A DNA stretch of 64,000 bases from assembly GCA_046297395.1 (NCBI GenBank), contig JBKCNM010000105.1, positions 1-64,000 on the forward strand, in the 5' to 3' direction. A model generated the notes under the pieces. It made no database searches. It had not been told where the DNA came from and saw only the letters and a list, made by a program, of their open reading frames with translations. Both the position numbers and the translations under genes were made by a program. Shown here one piece after another: positions 59,651 to 64,000 of this stretch (position 1 is the first letter of the stretch; every line of letters starts with the position of its first letter). The DNA comes from JBEICQ01 sp046297395 (GTDB lineage Bacteria > Bacteroidota > Bacteroidia > UBA4408).

Positions 59651-60901
59651 ATGAAGTGCAAAGCCCATCTGATGACCATTGGCGATGAGATTCTCATTGG
59701 TCAGGTAGTGGATACCAATGCCTCATATATTGCGGCAAGCCTCACTGCTGCGGGTGTTAGCGTGGTTGGCAAAACATGTATAGGCGATCGTGCTGATGAA
59801 ATCCTGGAAGCACTCAATCGATTGTGGGAACAAAATGATTTGTTGGTGATTACCGGCGGACTCGGTCCCACCAACGACGACATTACAAAAAAAACCCTCC
59901 TCCGATTTTTTAATGATACACTTGTTCACCATGAGCCTACGCTGGAGCACATCCGTCAGTTGTTTCGTTCCTTCGGCCGGGAAATCAACGATGCCCAGTA
60001 TGGACAGGCCATGTTGCCATCCACTTGCCGGGTATTAAGAAATGTGTTGGGAACCGCTCCGGGCATGTGGTTTGAGCGAGAGGGCAAAGTAATGATCAGC
60101 TTGCCGGGAGTACCTTATGAGATGAAAGGCATTTTGGAGAAAGAAGTATTACCGCTTATTACAACTCACTTTCATTTGCCTTTTATTTCCCAGAAAACCT
60201 TGCTCACCATGGGGCTTGGAGAATCCTATATTGCCGAAAAAATAAAACATGTGGAGGATCAACTGTCTTCAGATGTTTCTTTGGCCTATTTGCCTCATGC
60301 CAGCGGAGTAAGACTGAGGGTGAGTTGCACGGGAAACAGACAAAAAGCAACGGAAAAGGTAGAAAAAGTTGTTGATCAGTTGGAAGAGATTCTCTCGCAC
60401 TGGGCATTTGGGTACAACGAAGAAACACTGGCGGGAGCTGTTTTAAAAAAATGCCATGCGCTGGATATACATATTGCCACAGCGGAGAGTTGCACCGGAG
60501 GATATATGGCCCAGTTGATTACCGGCGTACCGGGTGCATCCGCTCATTACAAAGGAAGCATCGTTGCCTATGATGAAGGATGCAAGGTGAGCCTTCTGGG
60601 TATTCCCCAGGAGACGATCAATACCTTTGGTGTGGTAAGCAAAGAAACGGCTGAGGCAATGGCTGCAGCAGTGGCCCGCTTAACGGGAGCACACATGGGC
60701 ATTGCTACCACGGGAGTAGCCGGACCAAGCGGAGGAACTGAAGAAAATCCGGTGGGCACGGTCTGGATTGCCATATGGATCAAGGGCAAGATCCACAGCA
60801 AAAGATGGCAGCTGGGTGAACAGCGTTCGAGGGTCATAGAGAGGGCATCTCTCACAGGGCTCATGGAAGCATTCAGGATATTAAAAACACATCACAAATG
60901 A
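59651..60901 (+). CDS. cinA: CinA family nicotinamide-nucleotide amidohydrolase/ADP-ribose pyrophosphatase
   Basis: The 416-residue product has an N-terminal molybdopterin-binding-like (COG1058) domain with TIGDEILIGQVVDTNASYIA and TGGLGPTNDD, and a C-terminal amidohydrolase domain from about 260 with AESCTGGYMAQLITGVPGASAHYKGSIVAYD and TTGVAGPSGGT. CinA proteins remove the amide from nicotinamide mononucleotide in NAD salvage and are linked historically to competence. Length is standard. Its stop overlaps the adenosyltransferase start by 4 bases (ATGA). Confidence 0.96.
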   Translation: MKCKAHLMTIGDEILIGQVVDTNASYIAASLTAAGVSVVGKTCIGDRADEILEALNRLWEQNDLLVITGGLGPTNDDITKKTLLRFFNDTLVHHEPTLEHIRQLFRSFGREINDAQYGQAMLPSTCRVLRNVLGTAPGMWFEREGKVMISLPGVPYEMKGILEKEVLPLITTHFHLPFISQKTLLTMGLGESYIAEKIKHVEDQLSSDVSLAYLPHASGVRLRVSCTGNRQKATEKVEKVVDQLEEILSHWAFGYNEETLAGAVLKKCHALDIHIATAESCTGGYMAQLITGVPGASAHYKGSIVAYDEGCKVSLLGIPQETINTFGVVSKETAEAMAAAVARLTGAHMGIATTGVAGPSGGTEENPVGTVWIAIWIKGKIHSKRWQLGEQRSRVIERASLTGLMEAFRILKTHHK

Positions 60902-61443
60902 AAATATATACAAGGACAGGCGACAAGGGTCAGACCTCCTTGCTGGGAGGCAGCAGGGTTGACAAGCATCACATCCGCATAGAGAGTTATGGTACGGTTG
61001 ACGAATTAAACTCCTGGTTGGGAATGCTGGCTTGCAGTTTATCGGGAGAGTATGAGCGCAGCATGCTTCTGAGGATACAAGATCGCTTGTTTACCATGGG
61101 TTCCAGATTGGCCATGGAGCGTGAAACAAACATCAAACTGCCCGGCTTAAAACAGGATGATGTAGATTTTCTGGAGAAGGAGATCGACCGAATGGATGGA
61201 GTTTTGGAACCCATGCGTCATTTTATTTTACCCGGCGGACATCCGGTTGTTGCGCAGGTACATATAGCCCGTTGTGTATGCAGGAGAGCAGAACGCTGCA
61301 TCATGCGCTTGAACAGCGAGGAAAAGGTAGAGGAGATACTCATTCAGTACATCAATAGACTGAGTGATTACCTGTTTACCCTTGCGAGATATGAATCAAG
61401 GCAGGTAGGCGCATCTGAGCACCCCTGGGTACCTGAGAAGTAA
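60898..61443 (+). CDS. cob(I)alamin adenosyltransferase, PduO type
   Basis: The 181-residue enzyme transfers adenosyl from ATP to cobalamin. It starts MKIYTRTGDKGQTSLLGGSRV, with the P-loop-like TGDKGQT, then RIESYGTVDELNSWLG and a C-terminal ARCVCRRAERC helix typical of the PduO trimer family. It needs cobalamin, so the organism takes up or makes B12. It is translationally coupled to cinA. Confidence 0.95.
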   Translation: MKIYTRTGDKGQTSLLGGSRVDKHHIRIESYGTVDELNSWLGMLACSLSGEYERSMLLRIQDRLFTMGSRLAMERETNIKLPGLKQDDVDFLEKEIDRMDGVLEPMRHFILPGGHPVVAQVHIARCVCRRAERCIMRLNSEEKVEEILIQYINRLSDYLFTLARYESRQVGASEHPWVPEK

Positions 61444-61455
61444 AGGAATAAATAC

Positions 61456-61485
61456 TTGAAAAAAAACTTTGAATAAGTATCTTTG
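61456..61485 (+). promoter_or_regulatory. predicted promoter of the polysaccharide-export locus (TTG-N19-TATCTTTG)
   Basis: TTG (61456-61458) and an exact TATCTTTG (61478-61485) are spaced 19 bases, 22 bases before the TTG start of the permease gene. This is among the best promoter matches in the window. Confidence 0.6.
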
Positions 61486-61507
61486 ACATCCTTTTAAAGC
61501 GAGCGCA

Positions 61508-62371
61508 TTGGATACTTTGGAAAAAGAGCATTGGACGGAGACAATTACACCCAGCAGGGGTATCTTTGATTTGAGGTTGAAAGAATTGTGGCGCTACAGA
61601 GATTTGATTCTACTTTTTGTGCGTCGGGATTTCATCGCCACCTATAAGCAAACCATTTTGGGGCCTTTGTGGTTTTTCATTCAACCCATCTTTACTACAT
61701 TGGTTTTTACCCTTGTATTCGGAAAAATCGGGAAGATGGGGCCGGAAGGTGTTCCTGTTTTTCTTTATTACCTCTCAGGCATCATTTTATGGACATATTT
61801 TTCTGATTGTTTTCTCAAGACTTCAAACACCTTTATCGACAATCAGAATCTTTTTGGTAAGGTTTATTTCCCCAGACTTACTGTTCCGCTCAGCATCGTC
61901 ATTTCCAACCTCATCAAATTTGGTATTCAAATGGTATTGTTCTTGGTATTATGGACCATCCAATACAGTAAGGGTTTGGTGCATATTCAGATAAGCATTA
62001 TTTTATTTCCGGTTTTGTTGATTCTGATGGCGGTTTTGGGCATGGGCTTCGGGCTGATTATTTCGGCTCTCACCACCAAATACAGAGACCTGCGTTATTT
62101 GGTGCAGTTCGGGGTTCAGTTGCTGATGTATCTCACACCCGGAATTATCATGCGTTATGAATCCATTCAGCGTCAATTCCCAAAGTTCGTTTGGCTAGCC
62201 GACATCAATCCTTTGTTTCCCATTGTTGAGTCATTCAAACATGGATGGCTCAGTGCGGGCACTCTTCAAATCATTCCACTGCTCTTATCTGCCTTGGCAT
62301 CCACCCTGATTCTTTTGGCTGGTATTGCCATTTTCAATCGGACTGAGCGAAGTTTTATGGATACAATATGA
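61508..62371 (+). CDS. wzm: ABC-2 type polysaccharide/O-antigen export permease (Wzm-like)
   Basis: The 287-residue permease has about six membrane helices and the Wzm pattern FVRRDFIATYKQTILGPLWFFIQP near residue 39, and later LSAGTLQ and FNRTERSFMDTI at the end. It starts at a TTG; no ATG fits the family N-terminus. With the Wzt-like ATPase downstream it exports a completed undecaprenyl-linked glycan. The stop overlaps the wzt start by 4 bases. A clear promoter lies upstream. Confidence 0.93.
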   Translation: MDTLEKEHWTETITPSRGIFDLRLKELWRYRDLILLFVRRDFIATYKQTILGPLWFFIQPIFTTLVFTLVFGKIGKMGPEGVPVFLYYLSGIILWTYFSDCFLKTSNTFIDNQNLFGKVYFPRLTVPLSIVISNLIKFGIQMVLFLVLWTIQYSKGLVHIQISIILFPVLLILMAVLGMGFGLIISALTTKYRDLRYLVQFGVQLLMYLTPGIIMRYESIQRQFPKFVWLADINPLFPIVESFKHGWLSAGTLQIIPLLLSALASTLILLAGIAIFNRTERSFMDTI

Positions 62372-63681
62372 GTAAGTCGGGAGAATTTGCCATTCAGGTT
62401 GAGAACCTCAGCAAGATGTACCGCTTGGGTAGCATCAGTTCCGGAACCATCGCCCAGGACCTGAATATTTTTTGGCATCACCTACAGGGAAAAGAAAATC
62501 CATATTTGCGGATAGGAGAAAAGAATGATCGTACTGCTGAAGGTGGTAGCGATTATGTTTGGGCATTGAAGGACATTGATTTTGAGGTAAAAAAGGGAGA
62601 TATTTTGGGAGTAATTGGAAGCAATGGTGCCGGAAAAAGCACGCTCCTGAAAATCCTCAGTAAGATTACTGCACCCACTTCCGGAAAGATAACCATTGAT
62701 GGTAGAATCGCCAGCCTGCTTGAGGTTGGGACCGGTTTTCATCCGGAACTTACAGGAAGAGAAAACATCTTTTTAAATGGTGCCATCCTCGGAATGAGCA
62801 AGGTAGAAATTAAAAGAAAACTGGATTCAATTGTTGAATTTTCGGGTTGTGTCCGATACATTGACACCCCGGTAAAGCGTTACTCTTCGGGTATGTCTGT
62901 GAGACTGGGTTTTGCCGTTGCAGCCTTTTTAGATCCTGAAATCATGGTGGTGGATGAAGTGCTGGCTGTAGGCGATGCAGATTTTCAAAAAAAATGTCTG
63001 GATCGGATGTCGGAATTGAGTCATGCCGAAGGGAGAACGATTTTATTTGTGAGTCATAACATTTCTGCTATTCGTGCTTTATGCAACAATGCCATCGTAT
63101 TGGATCGCGGAACACTTGCCTATAAAGGGAATGTAACAGATTCCATCGAGTATTACCTCAACATGAACCGAAGCTCCGGCATCATCAATCCTGATGGTGA
63201 TGAACTGAAATTAAAGAAGGTTGTTATCGGCAATCAGGATAAAGAGACCAATGCTTTGGAATACGGAGACACCCTTGTGGTTTCTCTTCATTTTTATTCT
63301 GAAAAGGAATGGGACAAACCTTATTTCTGGTGCGGGATAAAAAGCAGGTTTGGAAGTCTGCTTGGCGCCAACGGATTGCTTGATGGCATTAAGGCAAAAA
63401 AAGTTTCAGGGGACTTTACCGTCACTTTTAAGTTTCCCAATCTTAAATTACTTCCACAGGATTACACTGTTTCATTCGGATCTCGCGCCTCCGATGGCCA
63501 CACCTTTTTAATGACCAGTATGGAGATTGGCAGTTTCTCTTTTGTAACGCCTGTGCAGGAATTGGGCATGAACGGTCCCTTGGCTGAAATGCTTGCAAAA
63601 GAATCTGCTCCGGTGTTAACACCATACGAAATTTGGATTAACGACAATTTATTGGCAACTTTCGAACCACACAAGAGATAA
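62368..63681 (+). CDS. wzt: polysaccharide ABC exporter ATPase with C-terminal glycan-binding domain (Wzt-like)
   Basis: The 437-residue product has an ATPase domain (about 1-245) with GSNGAGKSTLLKIL, the signature YSSGMSVRLGF and Walker B IMVVDEVLAVGD, and a C-terminal Wzt_C-like beta domain (about 260-437) that in relatives reads the glycan terminal modification. It energises export with the upstream permease. The last base of its TAA is the first base of the next ATG (TAATG). Confidence 0.94.
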   Translation: MSKSGEFAIQVENLSKMYRLGSISSGTIAQDLNIFWHHLQGKENPYLRIGEKNDRTAEGGSDYVWALKDIDFEVKKGDILGVIGSNGAGKSTLLKILSKITAPTSGKITIDGRIASLLEVGTGFHPELTGRENIFLNGAILGMSKVEIKRKLDSIVEFSGCVRYIDTPVKRYSSGMSVRLGFAVAAFLDPEIMVVDEVLAVGDADFQKKCLDRMSELSHAEGRTILFVSHNISAIRALCNNAIVLDRGTLAYKGNVTDSIEYYLNMNRSSGIINPDGDELKLKKVVIGNQDKETNALEYGDTLVVSLHFYSEKEWDKPYFWCGIKSRFGSLLGANGLLDGIKAKKVSGDFTVTFKFPNLKLLPQDYTVSFGSRASDGHTFLMTSMEIGSFSFVTPVQELGMNGPLAEMLAKESAPVLTPYEIWINDNLLATFEPHKR

Positions 63682-64000
63682 TGGAAAGCATACTAATTAC
63701 AGGTGGAACGGGGTCTTTCGGAAAGGCTTTCGTAAAAAAAATTCTCAAGGATTATCCCGAGGTAAAACGATTGGTCGTTTACTCCAGAGACGAGCAAAAG
63801 CAGTTTCAGATGGCGCACGAGTTTCCTACCGACAAATACCCTGCTATGCGGTATTTTATTGGTGACATCAGAGACTATGACCGCCTTAAGATGGCATTAA
63901 AAGGGATTGATACGGTAGTTCATGCAGCGGCTATGAAGCATGTTCCAATTGCTGAATACAATCCCATGGAATGTATCAAAACCAATATTATTGGAGCAGA
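63681..64000 (+). CDS. PseB/FlaA1-like UDP-sugar 4,6-dehydratase, 3' end outside window
   Basis: About 106 residues are visible. It starts MESILITGGTGSFGKAFVKK, with the Rossmann motif GGTGSFG, then YSRDEQKQ and GDIRDYDRL, and ends in the AAAMKHVPIAEYNP segment, the PseB/FlaA1 active-site region with Lys in place of the usual Tyr. These enzymes make the 4-keto-6-deoxy sugar for pseudaminic acid or related sugars of surface glycans. It follows wzt by overlap, so a nucleotide-sugar synthesis locus probably continues to the right. Confidence 0.92.
   Translation, partial: MESILITGGTGSFGKAFVKKILKDYPEVKRLVVYSRDEQKQFQMAHEFPTDKYPAMRYFIGDIRDYDRLKMALKGIDTVVHAAAMKHVPIAEYNPMECIKTNIIGA

Overview
The window reads as chromosomal DNA of a Bacteroidota bacterium, probably a Chitinophagia-, Saprospiria- or Sphingobacteriia-type lineage; I cannot name a genus. 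Supporting signs are type IX secretion sorting domains of both kinds (short type A tails and a gliding-motility type B tail), DUF6089 and DUF4476 proteins, TPR/PD40/CRD periplasmic proteins like PorE, and many upstream TAnnTTTG elements, the Bacteroidota -7 promoter consensus. No rRNA, tRNA, transposase, prophage or CRISPR array was seen. The layout is mostly ordinary housekeeping genes in short operons.

Left part (1-24 kb): a truncated Wzx-like flippase with a small hypothetical gene; pirin; a coiled-coil lipoprotein and a PhoD-like phosphatase sharing a symmetric divergent promoter; a kdsD-gpx operon divergent from recQ; ctaB-COX3-ridA-folD; siaC-yajQ; a Gfo/Idh/MocA oxidoreductase with a PAP2-like membrane protein; two transporters; two co-transcribed secreted lamin-tail proteins (one CotH-type, 1000 aa); a NUDIX hydrolase and an MsbA-like exporter.

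Middle part (24-42.7 kb): ubiA, an acyl-CoA dehydrogenase, a phosphate module (PhoR-like histidine kinase, PhoU-like DUF47 protein, PiT transporter, with a TTAACA repeat site in front of the last two), an MFS exporter, mscL, a DUF4476 protein, glycosyltransferases, gcvT, a receiver-only response regulator, htpG, a YdcF protein, efp, a secreted M43 metalloprotease and proS.

Right part (42.7-64 kb): a Trp/Tyr-rich lipoprotein with 36-bp coding repeats, a FadL-like outer membrane protein, a 2-oxoacid dehydrogenase E2, three consecutive TPR-PD40-CRD envelope proteins (the first, PorE-like, is split by an in-frame TAA), a 3'-5' exonuclease, a CtpA-type protease, two DUF6089 outer membrane proteins, lpxK, a purine nucleoside phosphorylase, cinA, a cobalamin adenosyltransferase, and the start of a surface-polysaccharide locus (Wzm, Wzt, PseB-like dehydratase) that runs off the right edge. 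Together the accessory genes describe cell-envelope building: LPS/Kdo synthesis, polysaccharide export, type IX secretion and outer membrane barrels.

Most worth a second look: the split PorE-like gene and its tandem paralogues, the Pho-box-like repeat, the siaC-yajQ coupling, the palindromic divergent promoter at 3.2 kb, the EF-P without the usual loop lysine, and a short SD-rich transcript candidate upstream of efp. All family calls come from reading motifs; no search was run.
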